NCBI GenBank assembly: GCA_003952965.2
Contig: CM025849.1
Location: 27,266,621-27,330,620, forward strand
Source: Morella rubra
Lineage: Eukaryota > Streptophyta > Magnoliopsida > Fagales > Myricaceae
Direction: 5' to 3'
Length of the DNA stretch: 64,000 bases
Shown here piece by piece: positions 1 to 10,806 of this stretch. Position numbers and translations under genes: made by a program. Positions within the stretch are counted from its first letter, which is position 1, and the number at the start of each line of letters is the position of its first letter. Below the pieces are notes generated by a model. It was not told the origin of the DNA and ran no database searches. It saw only the letters and a program-made list of their open reading frames with translations.

Positions 1-29
1 CAAATCGTCACCTACACTACCGTTAACCA

Positions 30-543
30 CCCCTATGCATGTCAGTGCATACACAGGAAAATGCCACATATTTCAGCTGATCTTAAAGGACAAAGAAATG
101 TCCTGCACAGAAGGAAACGAGCATCGAGCCTATGGAAACAAATAGCAACGTTAAACCTATCAAGAGCCTAGTTGGCAGGACCTTGCCGAAATCTTTCTCT
201 TGATACCGCGAGGTTAAGATGGCGAGGAACATGACAACGGCCATGATAGAGCAGCAGAGTGCAATTAACAATGAGATGGCGAAGACGTCAAACGCGGAAT
301 GCTTTTCGAGAATTGGAGTGCCAACATATCCTGCTTGACACCTTTGAGGACCGTGGCAGAGTTGGCAAATGCCACAGTGGCGATGAGTGCAGCCACGATG
401 GAGCAGGATTCAAAGGTCTTGCCAAGCCACTCGCCACCGTTCCTAACAAGGTCCATGTGGGTGTCTGTGAACACGTCTTCTAGGGTCTGGCCCAGGTTAT
501 TGTAGCGGGGAAAGAAGTGTCGAGGCATGGACTCCTTGATGAA
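30..543 (-). pseudogene. PGG-domain exon, ankyrin membrane protein copy A (broken)
   Basis: Last exon of an ACD6/ITN1-type ankyrin protein, read on the minus strand from a plausible acceptor at about 543. The frame opens with the motif HFFPRYNN, then NGGEWLGKT and [12 protein letters not shown], the start of the PGG domain and its first membrane helix. The reading then leaves frame near 330, where two extra bases follow the VKQD codons, and resumes in another frame with [11 protein letters not shown] and two further hydrophobic helices. A stop follows GHFFVL near 83, where copy B1 reads on as IKDRLK. Known: intact members are plasma- or endomembrane proteins with N-terminal ankyrin repeats and a C-terminal PGG/four-helix domain, linked to immunity and salt stress. 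Inferred: non-functional here. Homology to copy B1 fades below about position 30. Confidence 0.8.
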
Positions 544-928
544 CTACAACAAGGCCAAGGGACGTCAGGCATTAAATATCTCGCAACTTATGCTTTTGAA
601 AAAAACTAATTAATGGCCCAAATACATGATATTGTGCTGATCTATATATTCGACTACCAGTATCAAATTTTAACCTATTGAATTTCAAGATATGAGCAAC
701 AAATTAAAATTATATTTTGCCATTCTAAACTATATATCATGTCTCTGATAATTGTGATGTCCCTTATAAATTTTGACTTCATACTTCTTCACTCTTAAAT
801 TATAAAAAAATGTACCATTTACACATATATCCTGAGCTATAATTTTGTATTTCTATTAAAACCCCGCAAACTTTATAGAAAAGAAAATTAATAAAAGTTG
901 GTATCTTCCCATTCTCTCTCAAACGTAC

Positions 929-1282
929 CTCATACCACTTGAACTCCAATTGCATTTGCAACGCTGCCCCAGGAATTAGCCAGGGCTTGTGGTCACCAAG
1001 CTTTGCCGCGAGATGCGAGGCACTATTGCCTTGGTTATCCACTTCCTTAAACACACTGACTTTCAGGACAAGACTTTTTAACAAGAGTTTGTATACATGT
1101 GGCTGCCTGTTTTCCACCGCCAACAGCACTATATTCTTCTTTTCCTCGTTCGTATCGTCCGTGCAACCGTAAAGAGTTTCAAAATTCCCTCCACCATCTC
1201 GGCAGTATCACTTTTGGCTGCAAGTAGTATAGGAGTCACTTCGCTAGTTTGCTTGCCGGCCTTTCAGAGCCTTTGCCCTTCC
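929..1282 (-). pseudogene. Ankyrin-repeat exon of copy A (broken)
   Basis: Penultimate exon of copy A. It reads [16 protein letters not shown], then [16 protein letters not shown], an ankyrin repeat in which the usual ALHLAA has become ASHLAA, and ends EFKWYE before a GTACGT donor (923-928). A polypyrimidine-poor acceptor GGCAG lies at 1283-1287. Upstream in the exon, [16 protein letters not shown] is in a different frame from the ankyrin repeat, so at least one indel lies near 1160. Positions 544-922 are the AT-rich intron before the PGG exon. The same exon recurs at about 54791-55027 and, in poor condition, at 58515-59092. Confidence 0.78.
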
Positions 1283-1364
1283 CTGCCAATTATAAGACAT
1301 GCAAAACGCCGTACTTATTACACATTACATGGTGTTTAGACTTGAATAAAACTAGCTGGGGTGA

Positions 1365-1469
1365 CTAACTGATAAATTAAGATCAAAATTTCATTACAAT
1401 TTGGTTCTTGATCACCCCTTGAGAAGGCGTTGGTGTCAAAGGTGACTCTGCCGCCATCTTCAAAATCAA
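1365..1469 (-). pseudogene. Remnant of the linker exon of copy A, cut at a junction with GH3 sequence
   Basis: This strip matches 59174-59270 and 53577-53640, which encode a linker with FEDGGRVTFDTSAFSGGDQE upstream of the ankyrin exon. Here homology stops abruptly after the codons for the DFEDGG segment (about 1469). The next base begins GH3-derived sequence in the opposite orientation. The 5' exons of copy A are therefore missing from this place. Confidence 0.6.
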
Positions 1470-2100
1470 TTCTCTCCGTAATTGCATTTTCAAAGTTATC
1501 AAACCAAACCCAAAACTCTCGGAGTTTATAACAAGTAGTGTTCGGAAGAGAATTGAGTAAGTATGATCACAAGAATTTGGCCAAACACAAAATATCTAGA
1601 CGTGGTTATAACGGGTGCTATGGCTCAGTACATACCCACGCTTGACTATTATAGTGGAGGGCTGCCTCCTGCTAGCGCCACGTACGCGTCCTCCAAGTGC
1701 TACTCTGGGCTTAACCTCAAGCCAATGTCCAAGCCTTCTGAGGCTTCCTATACTATCATGCCAAACATGGGTTACTTTGAGTTCTTGCCGCTCGAGCAGA
1801 ACGATCTAGCTCTATCTCGTGACTCGCCTCCACGTCTTGTCGACCTAGCCAACGTAGAAGTTGAGAAAGAATATGAGCTCATAATTACCACCTATGCCGG
1901 ACTTTGCCGCTACCGAGGGGGTGACATCCTCCAAGTCACAGATTTCTACAACTCGGCTCCACAATTTCGATTTATAAGAAGAAAGAATGCTCTTTTGAGC
2001 ATCGACGCTGACAAGACGGACGAGGTCGAGTTACAAGAGGCTAGTGTTAAAATTCTTTTGCAAAAAGTGGAGTTGCGAATTGGGATAAAAGTTGACTCGA
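1470..2100 (+). pseudogene. Intronless GH3.1-type acyl-acid-amido synthetase fragment
   Basis: Reads SLRNCIFKVIKPNPKLSEFI, then stops near 1558-1565, then [37 protein letters not shown] (normally YASSECYFG, so the catalytic-loop E is K), [18 protein letters not shown] and [13 protein letters not shown]. Known: GH3 enzymes conjugate auxin to amino acids; these motifs fit the GH3.1-GH3.4 clade better than GH3.17. The [10 protein letters not shown] codons are contiguous, although the window's intact GH3 gene has an intron exactly there. RYRGGD (normally RYRVGD) is also altered. Inferred: a dead, possibly retroposed fragment, roughly the middle third of the enzyme. It runs directly into repeat R1 at 2107. 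Confidence 0.82.
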
Positions 2101-2106
2101 TTGAAT

Positions 2107-2895
2107 AGCATTATTGGTGCTATTTGGGCAATAAAATGACAAAATTGAAAAAAGAATCCGTCGCCTCTGCAGAGTGTCAAAGATAACAACCGGTCCTTTC
2201 ATCCGAACAGTATATGGAAGATAATAACTCTGACCATTTAGCTGTCTTTTGGTGAAATATGCATGGGTAGTAACTAAACAAAGTTTTAAGAAGTGTTTGA
2301 GCATGGGCTTTTACAAAGAAAGTAGCCATTCAAGTGGGATCAGGCAACACATATAAAGGCTAAAAGCCCTTGCAGTTGAATTGTGTCCTACTTTAACAGC
2401 AATTGGAGTTTCTGGAAACTAGCCCTAAAGGATGCAAGACGAATCACCCAACTAGGGCTCTTGAGTCTACTACGTTTGGATTGTATCCAAATTATTGTCT
2501 TCCATCTTAAAAGCCTAAACCGTGATTGAAACTCTTGTTGCTTTTCCCTCCTTTAGTTTTCTTTTATCCCTTTGAACTGGTCACTTTACCTGTAAAAAGG
2601 CATTTGAATGGAGACAAAGGACCTAAACAAAATGGCTTTCTTGCTTTGTTTTTGATGACAGGACTGTATGCCTTCATTACCCCCATGCCTTTCGTGGCAC
2701 CCATCCAATTTACGCACTCATTTTCTTAACTCAGAGTTAGGCTTCTTCTGCTGATTGCTTTACTTGCAGAGGCCTAGTGGGTATTTGGTTTTACATCTCT
2801 TTTGTCTCTAAAGGTTTCTTTAAGGAATGACTTGAGCAGCCACGCAAAGCCATTGCCATTTACGTTGACGGTGTCAAATGAGGCACCTGATGGGC
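2107..2895. repeat. Dispersed repeat R1, copy 1
   Basis: Begins CATTATTGGTGCTATTTGGG and closely matches 23397-24100 (copy 2) and 34711-35360 (copy 3). It carries about 100 bp between 2675 and 2770 that copy 2 lacks. The 3' end (2850-2892) encodes, on the minus strand, GASFDTVNVNGNGFAWLL, also seen in copy 2. No transposase is visible. Probably a non-autonomous element or a duplicated gene-flank segment. Confidence 0.7.
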
Positions 2896-4300
2896 GGGAA
2901 AAATTGGGTTCAAAGATAAACAAAGCAACGGTTAGGAGCTATCTTCCCATATCCAAGGGACAAAATAAAGACACCTCATTTAATATGAGGGTGAGACCGG
3001 CTCATGGCTTGGTTTTGGCTCAGTTTTGGCTTACAATCTAATTTTTTTCGATCATAATATTTCGGAAGTCTTGTAGAACACGCTTCCCTGTTCCCCCTGT
3101 TTTCTCCATCTTCTATTGCACTCCGCATTTCCTCTCCAGCTTCCAGTGCACTTGTATTCAGTTTGTTGATTCTAGTGAGAACGAAGGAGAAGTAGCGGTG
3201 GTGAGCTTGGCTACCGCAGGTAGGGTCAACGACGTCTGAACTTCTTTTACTTTTCGTCAGAAGCCTTTAGTTTTCGGTTTACTGGGAGATCCTTTTGCCT
3301 TTTTATTCGTTTGCTTATTGCGTCGAACCTGGTTACGCCTGCAAGATTTCTTTTGATCCATTTGATTGATGGGAAAATGACTGTTTTACATGCCAACATC
3401 AAGAACCTGCATATTGAGCTTGCCTCTGCAATGGCAGATTTGAATTTGCTGTCTGACCGAGTTGTTGGGGTTCAGGCATTAGATTTGTTAGCACATGTTT
3501 ACTGTACCCAGTTTAAGAGTCTGGGTTTTGGTCCGGAAGAACACAAGACCAAAATACATGTTTACTGCACCCACTCCATAAGCTCCTTTAACAATATCAC
3601 CTTTAAAATTTTTTTCGATGGAATCTGTTTATGTATTGATTGGATATACTAGCATTTCACAATATTCTTTGAGACTGAAGCTTGATTCTTTGGACTAATT
3701 AAGAGAAGTTCCATTGCTGATGATTAAGGCTATTTTGATTCTTGATTAAGGTATTTTGATTCTTTCAGGAGCAATGCTGTTATAGAAGACATGGGAAAGC
3801 TGTTCGTCAGAAAATGCTTAAGCATCAGCCAACTAGTGGATCTTCAAATAAAATCGCTCATTTTGTTATGGAGATAATGCTTTCCTGTAAACTTTTGGGA
3901 TTCTTTAAGATTTTGCTATGTGTATTTTGTTGGCTAATTAGGCTCTTATGGATGAACTTCTGCATATAGTTTTTTTCGTCTTTTTCAGTAGTTCAGTTGT
4001 AGATGAGTTGTTGCAGTATATTTGAAGAAATTGTATATCTTTTGATTTTTGTAAAATCCAACAACCATTAATCAAATGATTATGTGAATATCTCCTACCA
4101 TGGCGTGCAAGGTTATGAACTTGATTTATTTTTTCTTATTATGACTTCTATATCCATTACCCGAAATTATGCAGTGAGATTATTAAAATAGTGGTGGAAG
4201 AGAAGAATGGAAAGGAATTGGCAGAGGAAAGTGAAGAGGAAGTAATGAGGATGATTATATTGAGGGTTCTCTTTAGCTCTGTTTTCAATTTGCAATCCAA
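2896..4300 (+). other. Unrecognised exon-like region
   Basis: Contains a 113-codon open frame at 3311-3652, in which NIKNLHIELASAMADLNLLS looks like ordinary protein. Further short open stretches follow a pyrimidine-rich AG at about 3770 (SNAVIEDMGKLFVRKCL) and near 4165 (EIIKIVVEEKNGKELAEESE). The spacing and TTTCAG-type sites suggest the 3' part of an unrecognised spliced gene or a decayed copy. I cannot name a family and no continuous model can be built. 2896-3300 shows no coding signal. Confidence 0.3.
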
Positions 4301-5689
4301 ATTGAATTATTGCATTGTAATATATAGATCTTACCAATCATATTCTATGTTTCTAAGAAGTTATAATTAGTCTTGTGGTCTGGTTTAGAGCGACATCCAA
4401 ACGGAACTATAAAAAGCGTATCTGTAAAAATTGTAATTCGGAACAATGGAAGAGGTATATAATGTCTTTTTTTCTTTTTGGTAGGTAAGAATTGTATTAA
4501 AAGCAAAGATGCTAACAGCCTAAAAATCATATCAGTCGGGTGGGGCTAAACACCCATACAATATTTGTCTCAAATCCTAAAAAACCCCATGGGAATGAGG
4601 ATAACAAAAAAGATGCAGAATACACAACTATATACGCATAGACATTCGCAACTACAACCCGAGCCAATGGAAATACGTTTTATAATCTTCATATGTACTT
4701 CTGATCAGATGAGGCAGATAAATTTCATATCTCCACCTCCCTTGCAGCTACCTAAGCGTGGAAATTGGGGTCCTCGTCACCACTTGCTATCGGAGCAGTT
4801 CTGGAAATGCTTCCTCCTGTGCCTCTTAAAATATATACGGCGTCACTGCCAAGCTGCACACTCTTCTCCTATGCAACAAGGAGGAATTAGTGATTATGGA
4901 AGCAGGCATCTTCAGAAATGGTATATATATAACAGTCCAATGCATACACTTCATTAGTTCCCAAAGAACAGAGAAATTCACCTGTTAAAACATAAATTCT
5001 GACTTGGAAAAAATATAGCTATTCTCGGCTTTTTGTCAAACAGATTACATGCATGAGAAATATTCTTGAAGATTATAAAAAGATTATTACAGCTACTTGC
5101 CCAAATACAATGAATTTCACAGATAGAGATGAATGGCTATTCAAAGATTCTGAATTTTTTGGATTAATACCTGAATATGACGAAAATCCATAACTCAAAA
5201 GAGATGAGATTTCAACTATAGGATGTGAGCGTGGGTCAATCCACAACTGTCCTTAGATTCATGGGCTTGAGATTCTACAAGATAGAAACACTATCAGACC
5301 GGAAGAGGAAAAAATTGAAGGTAAAGGCCGTAATCTTCATATGGTTCAGTTTTGGCGACTTCTGATCAGAAGAATAGGGGAAAGAAGAGGCTTGTTGGAG
5401 AAGACGGCTCAAAAGTGGGTTGTAAAAGAAATGAGCCAAAGCCAAGCCATTTTCGTCTCTTATCATTAATTGATGTGGCAGAAATTTAACCGTTTAAATC
5501 CCTTTCTTTAAATCTGAACCGCTCCTTTGAAGTTCTTAGAACTCCGATTCTTTGAACAGAATCTTTTCCCCATGATGGGCCTCCTCGCAAGAGTTCATTT
5601 GCAGTACTGGAAGTTGCAGTTCGAGGACGGTCATTTATTAAGATTCTACCCACTTGGATCCGACGAGTTGGCGTGAAAAAGTGTTCGAA
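4301..5689. other. No supported gene
   Basis: AT-rich sequence. A 130-codon frame at 4565-4957 and a 63-codon frame at 5275-5466 have no recognisable motif and look like chance. No repeat shared with the rest of the window was noticed. Confidence 0.4.
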
Positions 5690-5874
5690 TTTTTATGAAA
5701 ATTTTGAGATTTTGATTTTTTTTTTTTTAGAAAAATTTATATTTTAAGAAAGTCGAAATTTTTTTTTAGAAAGTCAAATAATTTTTCTCCGTAAGTTGAA
5801 AATTTTTCTTAAAAAATTAAAAAAATTTTCTTAGAAAGTTGAAAATTTTTTTCTTGGAAGTTGAATAATTTTTT
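5690..5874. repeat. 22-bp minisatellite array 1
   Basis: Degenerate copies of a 22-bp unit, consensus AGAAAGTTGAACAATTTTTC followed by TT. This array is the most decayed and is cut by the foldback element at 5875. A few more units resume at 6808-6860, so the element inserted inside the array. Confidence 0.75.
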
Positions 5875-6807
5875 GGCTAAATTAGTCTGCACGTCTCTGG
5901 GGTTTAACCTTTTCCCAGATTGGTTATCGGGATTCGATTTTTTCTAAAAATATTCCTGGGGTGAAGACCTATTACCAAATAAATCCTACCGTCAATTCAT
6001 TAGACGAAAATACATACGTGGCTAACGGCTTATACGTGAGAATTGACAGCTATTTTTTTAAAAAATCTCGCCCAATCGCAATGTGACACTTGTTAGTAAA
6101 ATAAATAAAAATAAAAATATTTTTTAAAGTAAAAAATAAATCTAAAATTAATAAATAATGTTAAAAAAAAAAAAGCCTGATTGGGGTCGGGGACCCTAAT
6201 CCTTTCCCGGTGGAGGCCCCCTCCACCGGCCGCCGGGGGATTCTGGCCGCCCATTTCTGGGCGGCTAGCAGAGTGAGGAGGAATCCCTCCTTCACCTCGG
6301 GTGGGGGGGGGGGGGGGGGTGGAACTCCTCCTCCTCCCTCTGCTGGTCGCCCAATTCTGGGCGGCCAGAATCCCCCGGCGGCCGGTGGAGAGGGCCTCTA
6401 TCGTGACCCCTCCACCGGGATTGGATCGGGGGTCCCCTAACCCCGATCAGGCTTTGACCCCTCTACCGAGAAAGGATCGGGGGTCCCCAACCACGATCAG
6501 ATATTTTTTTTTTTGTTATCATTATTTATTAATTTTAGATTTATTTTTTATTTTTTAGAATATTTTTTATTTTTATTTATTTTACTGACACGTGTCACAT
6601 TGCGATTGAGCGAGATTTTTTTAAAAAATTCAGCTGTCAATTCCCACGTGTAAGCCGTTAGCCACGTGTGTATTTCGTCCAATGAGTTGACGGCAGGATC
6701 TATTTGGTAATGGGTCCTCACCCCAGGGATATTTTTTAAAAAAATCGAATCTTGAGGACCAATCTGGGAAAAGTTCAAACCCTAGGGACGTAAGGAGTAA
6801 TTTAGCC
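5875..6807. mobile_element. 933-bp foldback (long-inverted-repeat) element, MULE-like
   Basis: The left half (from GGCTAAATTAG at 5875) is the reverse complement, with scattered changes, of the right half (ending CTAATTTAGCC-like at 6807). Corresponding pieces include ACACTTGTTAGTAAAATAAA at about 6087 against TTTATTTTACTGACACGTGT at about 6576. The centre (6190-6490) is unusually GC-rich, with paired TTCTGGGCGGC and CCGGCGGCC-type blocks and a 17-G run (6303-6319). Flanks 5866-5874 TAATTTTTT and 6808-6816 TAATTTTTC match at 8 of 9 positions, as expected of a Mutator-type target duplication. No transposase. Open frames at 6210-6558 arise from the GC-rich centre and are not genes. Confidence 0.8.
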
Positions 6808-6868
6808 TAATTTTTCTTAGAAAGTTGAACAATTTTTCTTAGCAAATTTAATAATTTTTCTCTGTGCT

Positions 6869-7191
6869 GACTCGTTTCAAAGCAAGTACACCCAAATGCT
6901 TTGCAGCCTCATCATATGCGAAGAGGTTCTCCAAGTCGGTTTTGTGTTTGCCTCAGGCCTACTCAAAGCCATCCGGTTCCTACAACTTAACTAGCAACTA
7001 CTAGCCCATGACATCTCACAAGGAACCTTGAACCTTAAACCCTAAAATCACAGACCCTTCTCTCCATGATTGCATTTCAAAATTATCAAACCAAACCCAG
7101 AACTCTCGGAGTTCATAAAGAATGAGTGTTCAAGAGAAAATTGGGAAATTATAATCACAAGAATTTGTCCATACACAAAATATCTAGAAAG
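6869..7191 (+). pseudogene. GH3.1-type exon-2 fragment 1
   Basis: Reads [37 protein letters not shown] then stop, AHDISQGTLN, and after a frame change IIKPNPELSEFIKNECSREN and IITRICPYTKYLE. This is the part of GH3 exon 2 just before the YIPTLDYYS motif. It contains an in-frame stop and an indel, so it is dead. Both ends run directly into the 22-bp minisatellite. The fragment begins at the same residue (DSFQS) as fragments 2 and 4 and ends at the same TAG-containing codon as all of them, so the fragment was amplified as a unit with the minisatellite. Confidence 0.82.
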
Positions 7192-7440
7192 TTGAATAAT
7201 TTTTCTTAGCAAGTTGAAATTTTTTCGTAGAAAGTTCAACAATTTTTTGTAGAAATTTGAACAATTTTTGTTAGAAAGTTGAAATTATTTCTTAGAAAGT
7301 TGAATAATTTTTCGTAGCAAGTTCACGATTTTTCTTATAAAGTTGAACAATTTTACTTAGAAAGTTAAACAGTTTTTCTTTGAAAGTTCAACAATTTTTC
7401 TTAGCAAGTTGACAATTTTTCTTAGAAAGTTGAACAAGGA
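7188..7440. repeat. 22-bp minisatellite array 2 (about 12 units)
   Basis: About twelve units of 21-22 bp, most beginning AGAAAGTTGAA or AGCAAGTTGA and ending TTTTTCTT. Units differ by one to four bases. Sandwiched between two GH3 fragments. Confidence 0.85.
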
Positions 7441-7520
7441 ACCTTAAACGCTAAAATCACATACCCTTCTCTCCATGATTGCATTTTCAAAATTATCAAT
7501 CCAAACCCAAAACATTCCAC
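7436..7520 (+). pseudogene. Short GH3.1-type fragment
   Basis: Only the middle of the repeated GH3 segment is present, recognisable as GTLNAKITYPSLHDCIFKII before homology ends near the codons for PNPK. It is in frame over this short stretch but has no start, motif or end of its own. Confidence 0.7.
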
Positions 7521-8084
7521 AAAAAGAAGGATTTTTGAACACGTAAAAAGCTTCACAGTGACACTGTTAGAGCGAGTCAGGGAGGTTTCTAGCTTTTTGG
7601 GTCTATTCATGGGAAGAATAACTTACGTACCTTGGGGCTAGGCTTAACCATATTTATTGGCCAAGCTTAACCATATTTCCTTCAGCTAGCGTTGGAGCAT
7701 ACGTTTGTAGGCACCTAACAAATGAGCAAAAACAAATCTTTGGAGATCTCAGCTGAAAAAAAAAGTACAGTAAATGCCCATTCGTAATCATAGATGAGGG
7801 CCAAGAAGAATTAATACCATGCCTGATCCCACTTGATTAGCAACTCCACTTTTTCAAATGGGGAAAAAAGCTATCATCTCCACCATGTCTATTTGCACCA
7901 AATCTTTTCCCCTGAAGGGAAACCCCATTGTTGTCATCGTCGTCTTATGAGACTTTGGCAGCTCCTTTTTGTCTTAACCATATTTCCTTCAGCTAGCACT
8001 AGAGCATATCTTTGTAATCTTTTCTGAAGATGGTGTGGAAAGATGTAGAAATTTGTATGAAAATTTTGCGATTTTGATTTTTTA
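7521..8084. other. No gene; local duplicated phrase
   Basis: No coding signal. The phrase AACCATATTTCCTTCAGCTA occurs at about 7668 and again at about 7977 with similar following bases, a small local duplication. Confidence 0.5.
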
Positions 8085-8186
8085 TTTTTCTTAGAGATTT
8101 GAAAATTTTTTCCTAGAAAGTTGAAAAAAATTTCTTAGAAAGTTGAACAATTTTTCTTAGCAAGTTGAACAATTTTTCTCAGCGCT
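8085..8186. repeat. 22-bp minisatellite array 3
   Basis: Four to five degenerate units of the 22-bp repeat leading directly into GH3 fragment 2. Confidence 0.8.
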
Positions 8187-8440
8187 GACTCGTGTCAATG
8201 TTGCGTTTGCCTCGGGCCTACTCAGAGCCATTTGGTTCCTATAACTTAACTGGCAACTACTAGCATATGACACCTGACAAGAAATCTTAAACCCTGAAAT
8301 CACAACTCTTAACTCCGTGATTGCATTTTCAAAATTATCAAACAAAACCCAGAACTCTCAGAGTTCATAACGAAGGAGTGTTCCATAGAGAATTGCAAAA
8401 TTATAATCACAAGAATTTGGCCGAATGCAAAATATCTAGA
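8187..8440 (+). pseudogene. GH3.1-type exon-2 fragment 2
   Basis: Shorter than fragment 1: after the first codons of the DSFQS segment, about 80 bp is missing, and it resumes at VAFASGLLRAIWFL. It then carries stops and frame changes before an NPELSEFIT-like segment and ITRIWPNAKYLE. Same left and right boundaries with the minisatellite as fragments 1 and 4. Confidence 0.78.
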
Positions 8441-8640
8441 AAATTGAACAATTTTTCTTTACAAGTTGAAAATTTTTTCTTAGAAAGTTGAATAATTTTT
8501 CTTAGCAAGTTTCACAAAATTTTAGTAGCAATTTTACAATTTTTCTTATAAAGTTGAACAATTTTTCTAAGAAAGTTTAAAAATTCATCTCAGAAGAAAT
8601 AAAACAAGCTCAAAGATTTTCAATTTTTCTTAGAAAATGA
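8430..8640. repeat. 22-bp minisatellite array 4
   Basis: About eight units, ending in a conserved trailer AAATAAAACAAGCTCAAAGA that also follows the arrays at 10490-10680 and 11560-11830. Confidence 0.8.
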
Positions 8641-8897
8641 GTAATGATCACAGGGAATTTACGTGTCAACATTAGATTTTGCAACTCATCAAGTGGTCGC
8701 TTCTTCCATGTTACGTTTGCACTAAAATGGTAGACTCGCAAAGTACAGAGAAGAAATTATTTTCAACATCTTCTGCTATGACAGTGTTGCCCAACAATTC
8801 TCAGAAAATGACTCATCTTGCTCCAGTTGTGGGTTGGCCACCAGTTCATTCATTCATGAAGAATCTTGCCAACATTAGCTCTTCAAAACCATGTTGA
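8640..8897 (+). pseudogene. Aux/IAA degron fragment, copy 1
   Basis: A 72-codon open frame (8679-8897) reads STEKKLFSTSSAMTVLPNNS, then APVVGWPPVHSFMKNLANI and SSSKPC. VGWPPV is the core of Aux/IAA domain II, the degron bound by TIR1/AFB with auxin. Flanking residues (SQK.T.APVVGWPPV.SF.KNLA) resemble the IAA18/IAA26 branch. Domain I (repressor) and the PB1 domains III/IV are absent. The invariant R after SF is M here. It is preceded by a conserved leader, ATGAGTAATGATCACAGGGA, shared with 10720, 11850 and 13070. Inferred: a captured gene fragment rather than a working repressor. Confidence 0.78.
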
Positions 8898-9379
8898 GAT
8901 CTCAAATTTGTTGGTCTTTCATAGTTTTACTTTTGTTATTTGTAAAAGAGAGACTCCGTGTTACTAGTAAAAAAAAAATATTATGTATTTACATTTCGAA
9001 ATTTTCTCTTATTCTATTTCGTCCTTACCTATATTTAATTTTATCCTCTTAACTTTCATCTCTTTATAATTGTTCTTTATTTTATTATAATTCTATTTCT
9101 TCAATTAATTCATTTTATTTTACCTTATTCACTTCAGAACTTTTAACTTCTAGAATTATTTGAATGTCGCATTTTCGTTAAATTCCTGAAAAAAATTGCT
9201 TTTCCTTCCTTGATGTACTCTAAATTTCAAAATCAATTGTAATAAAATGTTTCTGCTAAGCCTTTTCAAGCCAATTGCTAGGATTTATTAGAATCAATTC
9301 GTGCTGTAATCCCCGTTTGTGCGCATACCATCACTATAGGTGAGCCTAGGGGGTAAGTACGGGCACGGGGCATGACATG
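8898..9379. other. No supported gene
   Basis: AT-rich, no motif, no shared repeat noticed. Confidence 0.4.
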
Positions 9380-10189
9380 CTGTGTAGCAAAATGTGAGTC
9401 CGTAGAGATAGAGAATGAAACTTTATTTGTCTAGAACATAAAAGAATAAAAAAATTATTTGAATATATTTCTCACATGGAGTTGCTCTTAAGAATAATTA
9501 TGTGGAAACGCTTTACGAACTTCTTGAATGTGCTCTCTTTCTTGTATTTGGTATATGAAAACACAGAGTAGTTGATTTTTTTTTATAAATGTTGGAATCA
9601 AAGAAGTCCTTCTAAACGTGGGTTAAGAATTGAGTTTAGTTAATTAAGCTCTGGTTCTAATTTCAGTTCCATGAAAACGGATTTAAATTTGATTTTGAAT
9701 CCTAAAAACTTTGTTTCAATGAGTCAAGTTTTCATTTGTTTTTTTTTTTTAAAAAAATTTAAGTAGAGCTTAATTTTTTGTTAGTAATTTTTTAAAAAAA
9801 CAAATGCAGAAAGAAAAACCATTATCTCTTTTCCACCATTCTCTTCTGAGAGATCCACGCGCAAAGACATGTTTGGAAAGAGGTTTTGATCAACCGAGTC
9901 TCAGTTTATATCAAATTTTTCTATTGGAATGTTGTATTCCTTTATCAAAATAAAAAGAGGACTTTGGAAATGTAATTTAATTTTGGAAATAGGATTATAT
10001 ACTGATTGTAGATTCAGTTGAGTTTGTTAGCCGGGAAGAGTGATGGTATCAGGTGGCTCAATTTATTTGATTATTTCTTAAATATATATGTAAAAGTCAT
10101 TTGTGGAGGTTCAAGTGGCGACGGTTAGTCCCGTCAAATAAGTTATTCTCTTAATGAGAAGTCAAAATGTCCTATCAAACATGTGATCT
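9380..10189. repeat. Dispersed repeat R2, copy 1
   Basis: Closely matches 40713-41525 over about 800 bp, from the GTAGAGA.AGAGAATGAAAC phrase to the GTTAGTCCCGT phrase, with many small indels. No coding capacity. It ends just before GH3 fragment 3. Boundaries are not marked by a visible target duplication. Confidence 0.7.
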
Positions 10190-10195
10190 TTTCAA

Positions 10196-10495
10196 GGTAC
10201 ACCCAAATGCTCTGCAGCCTCATCATGCACGAAGAGGTCCTCCGAGTCAGTGTTGTGTTTGCCTCGAGCCTACTCAGAGCTATCTGGTTCCTACAACTTA
10301 ACTGGCAACTACTAGCCTATGACATCTCACAAGGAACTTTAAACTCTAAAATCACATACCCTTTTCTCCATGATTGCATTTTCAAAATATCAAAATAAAC
10401 TCAGAACTCTCGAAGTTCATAACGAAGGAGTGTTTTGGACAGAATTGGGAAATTATAATCACAAGAATTTTGGTCCAACACAAAATATCTAGAAA
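10196..10495 (+). pseudogene. GH3.1-type exon-2 fragment 3
   Basis: Reads [60 protein letters not shown] and CIFKIS, open for 71 codons from 10183, then shifts frame. The best preserved of the repeated fragments: the stop found after QLN in fragment 1 is a W here, so fragment 1's stop is secondary. Confidence 0.82.
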
Positions 10496-10680
10496 GTTGA
10501 ACAATTTTTCTTAGCCAGTTGAAAATTTTTCTTAAAAAGTTGAACAATTTTTTGTAAAAAATTGAACAATTTTTCTTAGAAAGTTGAACAATTTTTTGTA
10601 GCAACTTCACAATTTTTCTTCAAAAGTTGAGCAATTTTTCTTATAAAGTTGAATAATTTTTCTTAGAAAAAATAAAACAA
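10490..10680. repeat. 22-bp minisatellite array 5
   Basis: About eight units followed by the same AAATAAAACAAGCTCAAAGA trailer as array 4. On the minus strand it spuriously encodes a K/F/N-rich open frame. Confidence 0.82.
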
Positions 10681-10739
10681 GCTCAAAGATTGGGTTTGTC
10701 TTTCAATTTTTTCTTAGAAAATGAGTAATGATCATAGGG

Positions 10740-10806
10740 AGTTTATGTGTCAACATTAGATGCAGAGTACAGAGAAGAAAGCATTTTCATCATCTTCTGC
10801 TATGAC
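10740..10806 (+). pseudogene. Aux/IAA fragment, copy 2, truncated
   Basis: Keeps the leader and the codons for the TEKKAFSSSSAM stretch of copies 1 and 3, then breaks off at 10806 before the degron, where inverted GH3 exon-1 sequence begins. Confidence 0.6.

Noticed and set aside
6210..6558. Overlapping proline/glycine-rich open frames
   Set aside because: They come from the GC-rich inverted core and the G homopolymer of the foldback element; both strands and several frames are open, as expected by chance there.
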